Below, one piece after another: positions 47,823 through 57,991 of a stretch of DNA of 64,000 nucleotides; position 1 is the first letter of the stretch; every line of letters starts with the position of its first letter. Source of the DNA: Arcuatula senhousia (taxonomy: Eukaryota; Mollusca; Bivalvia; Mytilida; Mytilidae); contig OZ020317.1 in the NCBI GenBank assembly GCA_963971305.1, positions 10,496,001 through 10,560,000 of the forward strand, read 5' to 3'. A program made the translations under genes and the position numbers. A model generated the notes under the pieces. The model did no database searches and was not told the origin of the DNA. It worked only from the letters and a program-made list of their open reading frames with translations.

Positions 47823-49085
47823 AAAATCGGAAATTTTAGCGAAAAAAAATAGAAATTTTATGGTAAATCGTGTCAGACAAGTCTTGCGACCAGGCTTGTG
47901 ATTACCTTAGGGGAATTTTGGTCCACCAGCAGCGGTTATCGCCCAGTGGTTTCAAAATTACAAAAACAACAACACAGGTATAAACATTCTATATATCGAT
48001 ATTTCAAGGAGTAACCTATCATCAGTAGCATTTAAGTCGAAACGTTGGGAGGTCAAATTCCAAAACTGTTGAAAATTGAAAGTACTCAAAACCAAAACGT
48101 TTGGGCAAAGAAGCCAAATAAAAAAGTAAATAGTTAGTTGCATGGCAACTAATTAGTAAGTTGCATGGCAACTAATAAAAGGGCTTATACAAGTCTTGTG
48201 TCATAATATATATATAAAGTAAATGTTAATTCAAAGCAGGATTACTATCAAATCCCAAATTAGATTTGTTTTTCCTTGATTACATATCCACTCAAAAAAT
48301 ACTCAAACATTGAAATAAAAATTTATTAAAACACAAATCAAAAACAAATACAACTATATAAATACAAAACAAGACCTTTCACCTTTAATTTATATTCAAG
48401 ATTTGGCATGATTCTTATTTACTCTGAAAATAGCCAACCTTGAGGATAAACACAATAATGTGAAGCATGGTCACTCTTCGTGATCAGATTTTTGAACTCC
48501 TCTAGACTTTACCTTTTAAATACTGGGGATTTTTTGTTCACACTTACTCGTACTTTTATGTCATTTTCTGATCATACAGGACTTAAAACACAATTGTATA
48601 AAATTTAATTTCGTTTTTTGCCAAATACGTCATAATGTCAAGGTAATGAAAATACTAGACGAATTCGGTTTCTTGCCATATTTATGACATCATCTGATAT
48701 AATAGATCTGAAACCGCAACAGCATAAACTTTTCATAAATTCTCCATACAACTAAAAGGATTTAAAGAGAAAAAATGTCACAATGTTACAGGTATGTAAA
48801 AACTAGATGATTCTGATTTTCTGCCAAATATTTGACGTCATATATCTCGGAAAGGAGCATAATTAGAAATTCTTTTCATTGGTGTCTCTTTGCTTCTTTC
48901 ATTTGATAATGTGGAGTGTGGACAATGATCTATCATTTTCATCACAACTAAAGTTCTAGAGTGACCATCAATAATATAAGTATGATTGATATATATGGTT
49001 ACAGTAAGTGCAAGGCACAATTGTTTCTTGAAATGAAAAAAAAATTGAAAATGATCATTGACTGTCAAATTGTGTCGCTGTAGCT
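47823..49085. other. Spacer with degenerate short repeats
   Basis: No supported gene. Near 48134-48172 the palindrome AGTTGCATGGCAACT occurs twice. Between about 48590 and 48840 a CTAGA-GA-TTC-G-TTT-TGCCAAATA-type block with ACGTCAT or GACATCAT recurs two to three times in degenerate form. Confidence 0.4.
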
Positions 49086-50490
49086 AAAACAATTCTAACC
49101 GAATTTTAAGATATAGTAAAACAGACAATAGCAATAGGAAAACACAAAGTTTTTACATTGCATAGGTACAGTACATAGAAACAAAACCATTAATAATGAT
49201 TTTTGGCAACACCAAGACGTTACAAATACCTTAGACCACTATAATAATAATGTTACTTATTCTCAACAAATACACACAACAAGAAGTATGCTTATGGTAA
49301 GAGCTATTTGATTCAATCCGTAAACAGCCTTGCTCTGGAATCTGCAATAATTTCAATTCTTTAGTTTCAAATGAATATTTATGAATTTTAAGATGAAGTA
49401 AAACAGACAATAGAAATCAGTATTTTAAATTTATATAGAAACAATACATGTACCTCTAAAAAAGAATTCAGGCATCATCAAGACGTTTCAAATATTTCAG
49501 AACACTAACATTATGTTTATTATTCTCAACAAATACACACAACAAGAACTACGCTAAAGAAAGAGCTAATTGATGCAATCCATAAACAGCCTTGCTCTGG
49601 AATCTGCAATAATTTCAATTCTTTTGTATCAAATGAATATTTATGAATTCTAAGATGTTGTAAAACAGACAATAGCAATCAGTACTTGAAAACTAGAAAA
49701 CTTTGTTTTACGTTGCAAAGGTACAATACAGAGAAACAATGCCACTCACGATGAAATGTGGCAACACCAAGATGTTATTAATACGTTATACCACCAAAGT
49801 AATATTTATTTTTCAAAACAAATATGCACAATAATAACTAAGCTCATGGTAAGAGCTAATTGATCCGATCCATCAACAGCGTTTGCTCCGGAATCTGCAA
49901 TAGTTTCAATTCTTTAGTTTCAAATGAATATTTATGAATTTTAAGATGTTGTTAAACAGACAATATATAGAAATCAGTACTTTAAATTTATATAGAAACA
50001 ATACCACTAAAAATGAATTCTTGCATCATCAAGACGTTACAAATATTTCAGTTCACTAACATAATGTTTATTATTCTCAACAAATACATAAAACAAGAAC
50101 TTCACTTATGGAAAGAGCTATTTGATTCAATTCATAAACAGCGTTTGCCCCGGAGTCTGCAATAATTTCAATTCTTTTGTATCAAATGAATATTTATGAA
50201 TTTTAAGATGTTGTTAATCAGACAATAGCAATCAGTACTTCAAAACTAGAAAACTTTGTTTAACATTGCATAGGTACAATACAGAGGAACAATGCCACTC
50301 ACGATGAAATGTGGCAACACCAAGATGTTATTAATAAGTTATACCACCAAAGTAATGTTTATTATTCGAAACAAATATTCACAACAAGAACTAAGCTCAT
50401 GGTAAGAGCTAATTGATCCAATCCATAAACAGCATTCGCTCCGGAATCTGCAATAACATTAAATTCTTTAGTATCAAATGAATTTTAGGA
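49086..50490 (+). repeat. Tandem array with alternating 262/290-bp monomers
   Basis: The anchor GAGCTA occurs at 49301, 49563, 49853, 50115 and 50406, so spacings are 262, 290, 262 and 291. Long monomers keep a block with AAAACTTTGTTT and GGTACAATACAGAG; short monomers lack it and read AATTTATATAGAAACAATAC instead. All share CTCTGGAATCTGCAATAA or a near match and ATGAATATTTATGAATT. The repeating entity is thus a dimer of about 552 bp. No open frame is present. Confidence 0.85.
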
Positions 50491-50651
50491 TTCGGAAGAA
50501 ATGGTCCGAGAAGAACGGACGGACAAATTGAAAATGTAACTTGTCTCTATTAGGTTTTCTATTTTTTAACAAAGCTAGCCTATCTATGACCTTATTTCCA
50601 AATTTTGAAGAAACAGATAGGAGCTGTTGACATGTTGACACCTTTTGCTTG

Positions 50652-51145
50652 GTTACATGCCCGGGGGGGGGGGGGGGGGTAACTTCCTATATAAAGGTGT
50701 ACGTGGATGTGCCAAAAATATGGGGAAATTTATACAAAATTGGGTATGGTTTTAATACAATTTTATATAGAATTGGGTATGCTTTTAAGTATTAAGGTGG
50801 TCTCATATAAATATGGGTCATGTTTTGTCCATTTTGATAAATTTATGCACCATAAAATTCTGCATCAGCAATAAGCTGTGAAAAAAATAATATCCCCAGA
50901 TATATTTGGCAACAATTAAGAGCTATAATACATCGATAATAAAAAAAACATTAATAAATATAACTGTATTACAGTTTACTGAATATAAATATGGGTTAGA
51001 AAAGTGTTTATTTTATATAAGTATGGGCCATGAAAATTGTCGATTTTATATAAATATGGGTCATGAAAATTTAAATTTCAAATCGAAAATGACACATCCC
51101 CACCCCAAAAATAACCAAGTAACCCCCTCCCCCCGGGGTTACATG
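50652..51145. mobile_element. 478-bp DNA transposon with 8-bp target duplication
   Basis: GTTACATG at 50652-50659 and 51138-51145 forms an 8-bp direct duplication. Between them the element starts CCCGGGG (G run to 50679) then TAACTT, and ends AAGTAACCCCCTCCCCCCGGG, so the tips are inverted repeats of about 21 bp built on G/C runs. Internal ATATAAATATGGGTCATG motifs repeat. An 8-bp duplication is typical of hAT-like elements; there is no transposase. Confidence 0.8.
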
Positions 51146-51534
51146 TCTTATGTTCTCTGTAGATGAGAAGTGATATATTGTAAATTGACTTTTGAATTGT
51201 GACAAATGTAGCAAAATCAAATGTTCCACATAGAAGAGACACATTTTGGATTAAAAGGCATATTGTCATATTAATTTAAGTAAAGTTAACAGTGCAACGT
51301 GCTTTATCTCATTTTTCATAAGTTTTTAATCAATATATTCTTTATTATTTTTCTGATAGTTTACTTTAAACATGTACGAGTTAATTTTTGTTACTAATTG
51401 CTAAAATAAATATCTTTATTCGAATTGTATTTTTTTATCTTTCTAACCTTGTTGCGATTGAATTACTCGTTGTGTCTATACTAATATAATAAATGTATCC
51501 CTATCAGTTACCAAATTGAATGAAAAGTACTTAC
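51146..51534. other. Intergenic or intronic spacer
   Basis: AT-rich, with no exon, TIR or tandem structure that I can support. If the metalloprotease gene continues, this belongs to its next intron; the donor at 51534 opens it. Confidence 0.4.
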
Positions 51535-51969
51535 CGAAATTCAATGGTGGTACTAAATAATTGCTTGTTGTTGGAATCGAAGCGGTAAGAGTTGTTGTCT
51601 GCGTTGTAATAGATGACGTAGTTTCGGACGTCATAGAGACTGACGTAGGTGTTGACAGCTCTGATGTAATAGATGACATCATAGACGAAGGAAGTGTTGA
51701 CGAAGCATAAGATGTTTGACTTGGTAAAGCGGACGTCGGTGTTGGCAAACTTGTTGAAGATAAGTCCTCAGATAAAGTACTGTATGTGCCAGTAGTAGTG
51801 TTATAGAAAATGGTCGTTGGAGACGCGGTTGTTGTTAGATAAGGTGCACACGAATAACAGCATTCAATTGGTACGATTTCGCAGTTATTTGGGGCAATTC
51901 TAACCATATCAGTACATGTCCATCCATTAGTAAAGATTGTGCCACGTCTGTCACCAAATAAACAGGATT
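51535..51969 (-). CDS. Metalloprotease exon: ShK-like module plus Thr/Ser-rich linker
   Basis: The exon has acceptor GCTGTTTTCCCAG at its upstream side and donor GTAAGT at 51534. Its first part reads Ser-Cys-Leu-Phe-Gly-Asp, then Asn-Gly-Trp-Thr-Cys-Thr-Asp-Met, and closes with Cys-Cys-Tyr-Ser-Cys-Ala-Pro-Tyr, a six-cysteine pattern like ShK domains. It then continues for about 95 residues very rich in Thr, Ser and Pro, a likely O-glycosylated stalk. It starts with two bases that complete a codon from the 52554-52605 exon and ends in phase 1, so at least one further exon is expected but I did not find it. The exon pairs with 54817-55040 as the second copy of a duplicated cassette. It is open throughout. 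Confidence 0.85.
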
Positions 51970-52553
51970 CTGGGAAAACAGCATTGTAATAAATGGCAAA
52001 TGTTAGCGGAATGGGTCTTTGATTTTGTTTTTATCCAAAAAATGTTCTAAACCCAGGTATATTTAAGTCCTCGTTTGAACAAAGAATTATGTGTGGTATA
52101 GTAGAATTTAGTTTTGGTACTATTCTCTTTAGTTTGTTTTATTCTATTGGGAAGAAAACTTCTGGTGAGTCTTAAAATGACGGTACGCTCATTAAAAATC
52201 CGAAATGGACCTTTAGATGTAAGTCTTTTCTGAACATAAGTGTTAGATATAGGTAATAACTAAATTTTCAAACTTAGATGGTCAATCTCAAAAGTCCACG
52301 AGAAAAAACAAAGCGTGGAAGACACACGGGAGACATTGAAGATCGCAATGGTCCTGACTTGTTACAGGCATATCAAAATAAACGGTGGGTTAAACCAGGT
52401 TTAATGACGCCAAATCTTTTTCTTCCATTGTGATCATAGGGTCCAGTAGTAACATAAAACACAACACGGCTGTGAGACACAATAGTAATTAAAATAATAC
52501 AAAATTAAGTACCCTTATCCACACTCTAATTAGTGCTTGTTGTATCTACTTAC

Positions 52554-52605
52554 CATCTGCTGACGGTGCGTTCGTATTAGAAACACAAAGTCCGTTCACG
52601 CACCA
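52554..52605 (-). CDS. Metalloprotease exon: end of second Cys-rich domain
   Basis: This 52-nt exon lies between CCTTCTGTTTTCAG and GTAAGTAG. It encodes Trp-Cys-Val-Asn-Gly-Leu-Cys-Val-Ser-Asn-Thr-Asn-Ala-Pro-Ser-Ala-Asp. The Trp-Cys-x-x-Gly-x-Cys pattern is the standard close of the ADAMTS cysteine-rich domain. Length and phases (0 in, 1 out) equal those of 55996-56047, its paralogue in the first cassette. No defects are seen. Confidence 0.85.
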
Positions 52606-53193
52606 CTGAAAACAGAAGGAAAAAGAAGAAGACATTTTCACGTAATTTATAACACACATTTTGCACTGATTTATTTTTCAACATTCACGATTTATTTGAA
52701 ATTCCATGTTTTTTTTTTAATTTAAACGTAATTTATTTATCCTTGGTTGGGAAACAATATTTATGCTTATGTACATCCATCACCAGTTTGAAGCATGCAG
52801 GTGTGGTCGCATCAGCCCCTAATGCTTACTCTTATTAAACTCATGAGACCATCCTCATAAATGGTGTCAAGAGAGAAACGGAAAATTGTTCATGAACTTG
52901 TCATCCCTACACCACTAGCTCTCAATATAATTATCTGTATATAGAACTGTCTGCATATGTTTCTATAAACAAAGTTTTTTTTTAATTATTTAGAAAGTGA
53001 ATCATTCATTGCTAAGTAATTTAGGTTATTTTTACATGTTTTATCTTTGTGAAATGTAAATGTTCATACAGTGTAAAAAACAAATTGAATAGCTAAAATT
53101 GTTAATACATTAGGTGTTTCAGTCATGTATAGTGCTACTAAGTACTTATTTTGAAATAAAGTAACAGCTTTGCAAAATTAAGCGATTATGATT

Positions 53194-53367
53194 AGCAGGC
53201 AGAAACCGCTTACTCTTCCGGAGCACCTGAGTTCACTCTTGTCACGATTTGAGGTCGCGTTGTTGATTTCCGTTCGGTTGATTTTGTGTTTTGTGTTTCT
53301 TCGCTGTTTTGTTCGTGTTTACCTGTTTCGTCGTTGCCCTTTCGGACTTTGAACACTTGAATGCCCC
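53194..53367 (+). repeat. Dispersed repeat (CTTCCGGAGCACC family), intronic copy
   Basis: GCAGGCAGAAACCGCTTACTC then TTCCGGAGCACCTGAGTTC is followed by a GT-rich middle and ends GAATGCCCC. It matches 46281-46457 along its length with substitutions. Confidence 0.7.
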
Positions 53368-53466
53368 ATTGATGCCTTTTTGCTTCTTTCACTGATATCT
53401 TGATACTTTCCGATTTGAAACCGCATCATCGTTAATCTTAACAAGTGGCCAGAGGTCCAGGCCACT

Positions 53467-53562
53467 TATTCACAAAATTTCGTAAACGTAACTTTAGTCG
53501 TACTTCCCCATATATTCTATGTAAATTACGACTGACTTTACGTTTACGAACTTTTGTGAATA
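53467..53562. mobile_element. 96-bp foldback MITE
   Basis: The left arm TATTCACAAAATTTCGTAAA and the right arm TTTACGAACTTTTGTGAATA are near-perfect inverted repeats extending about 37 bp each, leaving a short AT-rich loop. It could form a long hairpin. Confidence 0.75.
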
Positions 53563-53965
53563 TGGCTGCAGGAGAGTAATTACAATATTATCTACGATAT
53601 ATATGTCGTAAAAAATTTTGTTTATTCAAATTTCTATTGTATTGCACATTAAAATGGAATAGGTATATGATGCTTGTTGGGCGTTTCTTCTCATTTAGTC
53701 CATAGCAAAAGTGTAGAACATCACGTTCTTTTTTTTTCATTTGAATAACTCAACTTCATAACTTAATTGGCCCATCTTTATTATTGGACTTTTATTTGTT
53801 TTGTTTGCTAGGGTTTTTTTGGTAAAGCTCATCTTGTTATAGGAAAACCTTCAACATTTCTCTGTTTTTTTTTCAATTATTAACGGATCGAGGGAGAAAT
53901 GTTTCTGAGTGAGCTTTTTCAGGCTATACTTGCATCATATAAAAGTTTTTGGGGGATAAAATTAC

Positions 53966-54094
53966 CTCTTTGTCACCACAAGGTGTAAAATTTGGTGAAG
54001 TATAAGCAGATCTACTATAACATTTTCCTGGGTCAATCACATCACTACACCACAAGGTTGAACAGATTGACGAAAAATTGCCATTGTATGTATT
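53966..54094 (-). CDS. Metalloprotease exon: core of second Cys-rich domain
   Basis: These 129 nt (43 codons, phase 0 at both ends) start after an acceptor ending in GTAG and stop at donor GTAATT. The product starts Asn-Thr-Tyr-Asn-Gly-Asn-Phe-Ser-Ser-Ile-Cys and has Leu-Trp-Cys and Pro-Cys-Gly-Asp-Lys-Glu. Alignment to 56923-57039 is immediate (Gly-Phe-Tyr-Asp-Gly-Asp-Phe-Ser-Ser-Ile-Cys and Leu-Trp-Cys), so this is the paralogous exon of the second cassette. Unlike its paralogue it has no stop codon. The domain belongs to the ADAMTS cysteine-rich type and probably mediates substrate binding outside the cell. Confidence 0.85.
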
Positions 54095-54363
54095 CTACAT
54101 TTTGAAAAAAATGAAATATACGATAAAAATGTTTGGTGTATCACGATGTAATACACATCACCAAAGAATTAACCTTGAAAATAAGGAAAGAAACATGCTT
54201 TAAATTATAAAAAAAACCTTTGGGATTACATTATAAAAACACTTGTGTATACATTCATATATAATAATGATTCACGATTGCAAAGTAATTGATGTAGAAA
54301 AGAAATGCTCTTTGAGCTAAACGAGTATAGGAACAAAACACATGTGCGCTTCTACTGGCTCAT

Positions 54364-54755
54364 ATACCCCCGCTATGCCAAAAATTAACTACATGTATGT
54401 CGGTAAACAGGAACTTGCTATCTGACGGAACTTATTTCGGTACTTCCTATAATGGACCTCATACTACAGCCATATACCAAATTTCAAGTCACTGTGATTT
54501 GTAGGTGCTGAGGAAACTGTTACTATAATGTTCAACAATTGACTAGAAACGCTGAAAAATGACCAAGCCGGTAAACAAAACTAGATATCCGACAGACCTT
54601 ATGTTGGTACTCGCGACATAGGACCTCATACTGAAGACATAAACTAAATTTTAAGCCATTTTTGTAGTTGCTTCGAAAACTGTTACGAAAGTTATGTTGC
54701 ATACGGACGGATATAGGCCAACCAGTATACCACATTTTCTACGAAGCGGGGGTAT
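54364..54755. mobile_element. TIR element with internal tandem duplication
   Basis: The ends ATACCCCCGCT and AGCGGGGGTAT are inverted repeats. Inside, a block of roughly 175 bp starting with a CGGTAAACA-type sequence and containing GGACCTCATACT is present twice in diverged form. Related ends are seen at 59306. It lies in the intron between two metalloprotease exons. Confidence 0.65.
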
Positions 54756-54816
54756 AATAAAACAGCTGATCTATAAAATATTAATAGCGGAACAAATGCA
54801 TAAGGATTCTAATTAC

Positions 54817-55040
54817 CCGACACATATATGAGCCGGCTCCATACAGGCCCTCACATTCTTGATCAATATCATAATTTAGTGTACCCGGTGTAGTTGTCGT
54901 TGTGGTTATATAAGGCGCACAGGAATCACAACAATCTATTTGTTTGCTTGGACAGTTGCTAGGAGCATTTTTAACCATATCTTCACATGTCCATCCGTTG
55001 GTATACACAGCTCCTAGTATGTCTCCGTACAAACAATTTT
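54817..55040 (-). CDS. Metalloprotease exon: first ShK-like module, linker, start of second Cys-rich domain
   Basis: The exon is 224 nt between TTTCTTTATACAG and donor GTAATT at 54816. It encodes Glu-Asn-Cys-Leu-Tyr-Gly-Asp, Asn-Gly-Trp-Thr-Cys-Glu-Asp-Met, then Cys-Cys-Asp-Ser-Cys-Ala-Pro-Tyr (six-cysteine ShK-like pattern). A short Thr run follows, then Asp-Gln-Glu-Cys-Glu-Gly-Leu-Tyr-Gly-Ala-Gly-Ser-Tyr-Met-Cys-Arg. The last motif (Cys-x4-Gly-x2-Ser-x2-Cys) opens an ADAMTS cysteine-rich domain that continues in 53966-54094. One exon thus ends one cassette and begins the next. It is intact, phase 1 in and phase 0 out. Confidence 0.85.
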
Positions 55041-55995
55041 CTGTATAAAGAAATTTAAAGTTCATCTTTACACTTGGGAAAAAATGACCGATATTTTACG
55101 TCTTTTTTCAGTCTATGTGGAGCCTAAACTACACATTCAATTGCTTAATAAGGCGTAGCAGCGTCTAGATAAATATTTTTTGCATAAACTTTTAGTATTT
55201 TGAACGTGTACACTCGATCCGTTTTGCCAGGGCATTTCCTTTGCGTTTTTCAGTTCACCCAAATATAACCAAATATCAACATTGCCCTGTCATTTGGCCT
55301 CCACATGCAAGGTAATTTCATTATTGGTTTTATTAAATCTACTCACAATCGGTTTCATGGAAGGTTATTTAAGGGTAACTCATGCTTTATTTATGGGACA
55401 ACTTGAACGGAAAGAAAATGAATAGAGAAAACAACAAAAGTAATCTTGTAAACTGGAAAGGAAAATGATCGGCGATTTTTATATCTAGGCGCTGCTATAT
55501 TTTGTTTTCTGTTTCTATGTGTCGTTTAAGTCGTACATAGACTAGAAAAATTGGTCAAATATCGACCATTTTATTCAAAGTGTAAGCATGAACCTTGCAC
55601 AGTGTATTTAACAGCTTTCATACCTGAGCAATGAAGAAAAAATCAAATACATAAGAATGTTTTACTCTATTTCATTATCCGGGGTGGTCACTTATCAATT
55701 ATTTTAGACTTCTAAGATAAAATACGAGAAACTAAAGGTTTGTGAATAAGTAAAGAGTTATCCATTTCATATTGTTTGATAAATCCTTTATTATATGATC
55801 CAAGTAGAAAGCAAGTATGTTGTGATATTATATTTACTTATGAGCAACGCCTAACAATAAAGGACGTATTTCAGTAACTGAATATATTTTATATGGCTTT
55901 TTTACGGTTCTTAATTTAATAATGTTTGTAAAAAAAATCATGCACAAGCAGTTTTAAGACATGATTGAATACAACACTAATTTATTTGTACTTAC
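55041..55995 (-). other. Intron without visible features
   Basis: AT-rich sequence between two supported exons, with no TIR pair, tandem array or extra exon that I could identify. Confidence 0.5.
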
Positions 55996-56047
55996 CAATC
56001 CCTGAAGGTGCGTTGGAATCGTACGTACAAAAACCCATCTGACACCA
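55996..56047 (-). CDS. Metalloprotease exon: end of first Cys-rich domain
   Basis: This 52-nt exon, acceptor ATAATTTCAG and donor GTAAGTAC, encodes Trp-Cys-Gln-Met-Gly-Phe-Cys-Thr-Tyr-Asp-Ser-Asn-Ala-Pro-Ser-Gly-Ile. It fits directly behind Cys-Gly-Asn-Lys-Lys of 56923-57039 to complete Cys-Gly-x3-Trp-Cys-x2-Gly-x-Cys. It matches 52554-52605 in length and phase. Confidence 0.85.
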
Positions 56048-56401
56048 CTGAAATTATGATATTGCTACTATACTGAAATATTGATTTAAACCTGTTTATC
56101 TTAATTGGATAGGAAAACAAGCCTGATGCTTATGTTAATCCCTCTCTGCAAAAAGTTTGTGAATGTGACCTCTAAAGTAGCATCAACAAAGCCTGCTATT
56201 ATCAAACACCTTTACAATAGGATCTTTAATGTGTATGGGATATTGCTCTCCTCACACACGAGACAATCTGTGTAGCATTGTTCCAAAAGACCTTTCTCGC
56301 AAATGTTGTCACGACATTCATGAACTTTTCACACCTAACAATGATTAAAATAAACATTGATGTTAGTAGCCCGAAGCGTAATAAAATGCAAACAATCTTT
56401 T

Positions 56402-56460
56402 ACTTACTATTGCTGAAAGTGTGTTCAGTTTTCCGACAAAAACTATAACGCATTGCGTAG
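56402..56460 (-). pseudogene. Relic copy of the 52-nt Trp-Cys exon
   Basis: On the minus strand this stretch has a GTAAGTA donor preceded by sequence that aligns with the 55996-56047 exon. One frame gives Tyr-Ser-Phe-Cys-Arg-Lys-Thr-Glu-His beside Met-Gly-Phe-Cys-Thr-Tyr-Asp-Ser-Asn. The Trp-Cys start and the acceptor are lost. It suggests a third, decayed cassette copy or an isolated exon duplication. Confidence 0.45.
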
Positions 56461-56922
56461 CGGAATGATAAAGTTTTAGTTTAAATGTATTTATTTATCC
56501 CCATGCACGTTAAAAACTCTTTGGTGGCAAGACATTCGATATAGCATTCAATAAGGATCAGCTCAATTGGGACCGCTACAAAGGGCACGCGCTGAAAAAG
56601 ATTCACATATCCATCACGATTGTGTCTTAACCCAGATGTTTGTTTCCCAAACAAAAGAAAAAAGTTTTAAATAGAAAATAAACGACAATCTCTAAATCCA
56701 ATCTATCTATAATGCATGCTATTTGGTGTGATATCCAACCACGTGTTCCCTGAATCAACAGATTTAGCTAATAATTTAAACAGCTGTTTAATACATTAAA
56801 CAAAATTCAAGTCTAATTTTCAGCAATATTTACTTCAAAATTTACTTTTTTCCCCTTTAGTCTTTGTTTTTGTAAATATGACAGGGGATAATAAAGCCTT
56901 ACTAGAGAGGTCCGTGTTTTAC

Positions 56923-57039
56923 CTTTTTATTGCCACATTGAGTACCTTCAGCAGCTCTAGTTTTCCTGCATGAATCTGTCCCAGGAATTTAACACCAAAG
57001 TATGGTACAGATACTACTGAAATCTCCATCATAAAAGCC
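56923..57039 (-). pseudogene. Metalloprotease exon: core of first Cys-rich domain, with in-frame stop
   Basis: These 117 nt (39 codons, phase 0 at both ends) lie between acceptor ATCATCAG and donor GTAAAAC. It reads Gly-Phe-Tyr-Asp-Gly-Asp-Phe-Ser-Ser-Ile-Cys, then Leu-Trp-Cys, then a TAA at 56989-56991, then Ile-Pro-Gly-Thr-Asp-Ser-Cys and Ala-Glu-Gly-Thr-Gln-Cys-Gly-Asn-Lys-Lys. The residues on both sides fit the ADAMTS cysteine-rich pattern, so the TAA most likely replaces a sense codon by one substitution. Splice sites and frame are otherwise sound. Confidence 0.8.
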
Positions 57040-57088
57040 CTGATGATTAAAAATTAAAAATTAAGTATAGCTTTACGTTAGCTTTAAA

Positions 57089-57283
57089 TACTATAAAAGG
57101 GGAAATTTTCACGGGGGGGGGTATTTTCGCTAATTTTGCGATCATTACAAGTTCGCGAAAATATCCACTCGCATAGATTACATTTAGAAGGAACCAATGA
57201 TCCGTGATCTAATAAAATGCAAAATTAAAACCTCGCGAATACATTTTGGTACTGAAAAAGCAAATTTATCCCCTTTTATAGTA
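57089..57283. mobile_element. 195-bp MITE
   Basis: The ends TACTATAAAAGGGGA and TCCCCTTTTATAGTA are inverted repeats, with TA at each tip as probable target duplication. The interior has TTCGCGAAAAT-type palindromic bits and a G8 run. It sits in an intron just upstream of the 56923-57039 exon. Confidence 0.75.
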
Positions 57284-57869
57284 ATTTTAATAAACTTCAT
57301 TAAAAAGCAGTTATATAACACCAAGATATCAAATGCAATAAATTGATGGTTATACAATAACAATAAACATAACAAAATTCTGATATGGAATAAATACAAG
57401 ACATTTTTAGCTAAAATAAAATGCTGATCATGCAGTTATAGAATCCACATTCCTCAGTACAAAAAAACTTTTTCATAAACTTCAATGTTGATTTACAGAA
57501 GACAATCATTTTTAGATATGTTCCATGCTGATCATTAATGCAAGTATCTTTAAATTGGTCTTTTCTTATTTCGTTATATCAAGAACAATGAAAAATGTAG
57601 AGAACTTTATATTCAATGACATTCACGTTACACATTTGGCATAATCAATTATCTTAGTTTTTAATAACCTCTTTCTACGTGTGAATAATCAAATCTTACA
57701 CCAATTTCTCAATTATAACAGTCTGTCAAAGCTTGATCATATTAAATTAGTATAAACATCATTATGAGGAAATGGTTTCTTGAAGATAACATATTAGGCA
57801 AAAGCCATTTAATGGCAATAACTATCATGGACTTTTGCAGGCCATTGGAACAAAAAAAAACATATTTAC

Positions 57870-57991
57870 TCTGCAAAAATAGGAATCTGGTCAAAGATAG
57901 TTTTGACAATGTGTATCTGCATCAAATATTTGGCCGGGAACCTGGTTTTCGTATTCAGATAAGTTAGAGGAATCATAACTTGGACTAAGAA
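57870..57991 (-). pseudogene. Metalloprotease exon: start of first Cys-rich domain, with in-frame stop
   Basis: These 122 nt lie between acceptor TTGCCTGACAG and donor GTAAATA at 57869. It encodes a Ser-Pro-Ser-Tyr stretch, then Val-Pro-Gly-Gln-Ile-Phe-Asp-Ala-Asp-Thr-His-Cys-Gln-Asn-Tyr-Leu, a TGA at 57891-57893, and Pro-Asp-Ser-Tyr-Phe-Cys-Arg. In the family the position of the TGA is normally Gly (Cys-x4-Gly-x2-Ser-x2-Cys), one base away (GGA to TGA). Pro-Gly-Gln-x-Phe-x-Ala-Asp is a typical opening of the ADAMTS cysteine-rich region. It needs one base from the preceding exon, whereas 60815-60920 leaves two, so an exon is missing between them. Confidence 0.8.

Larger units (their letters stand above)
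52606..53965 (-). other. Intron with repeat insertions
   Basis: It holds a dispersed repeat (53194-53367) and a foldback element (53467-53562). The rest is AT-rich with no exon that I can support. Sequence near 52735-52800 resembles parts of the introns near 56090 and 56480, as expected if the intron was duplicated with the cassette. Confidence 0.5.

Noticed and set aside
50906..51269. Open frames of 63-86 codons at the right part of the 478-bp transposon
   Set aside because: They arise from repeated ATATAAATATGGGTCATG motifs and the C-run TIR; no protein signature.
57764..57967. 67-codon plus-strand frame overlapping the first Cys-rich exon
   Set aside because: It is the antisense shadow of the minus-strand exon 57870-57991, which has splice sites and a conserved cysteine pattern.
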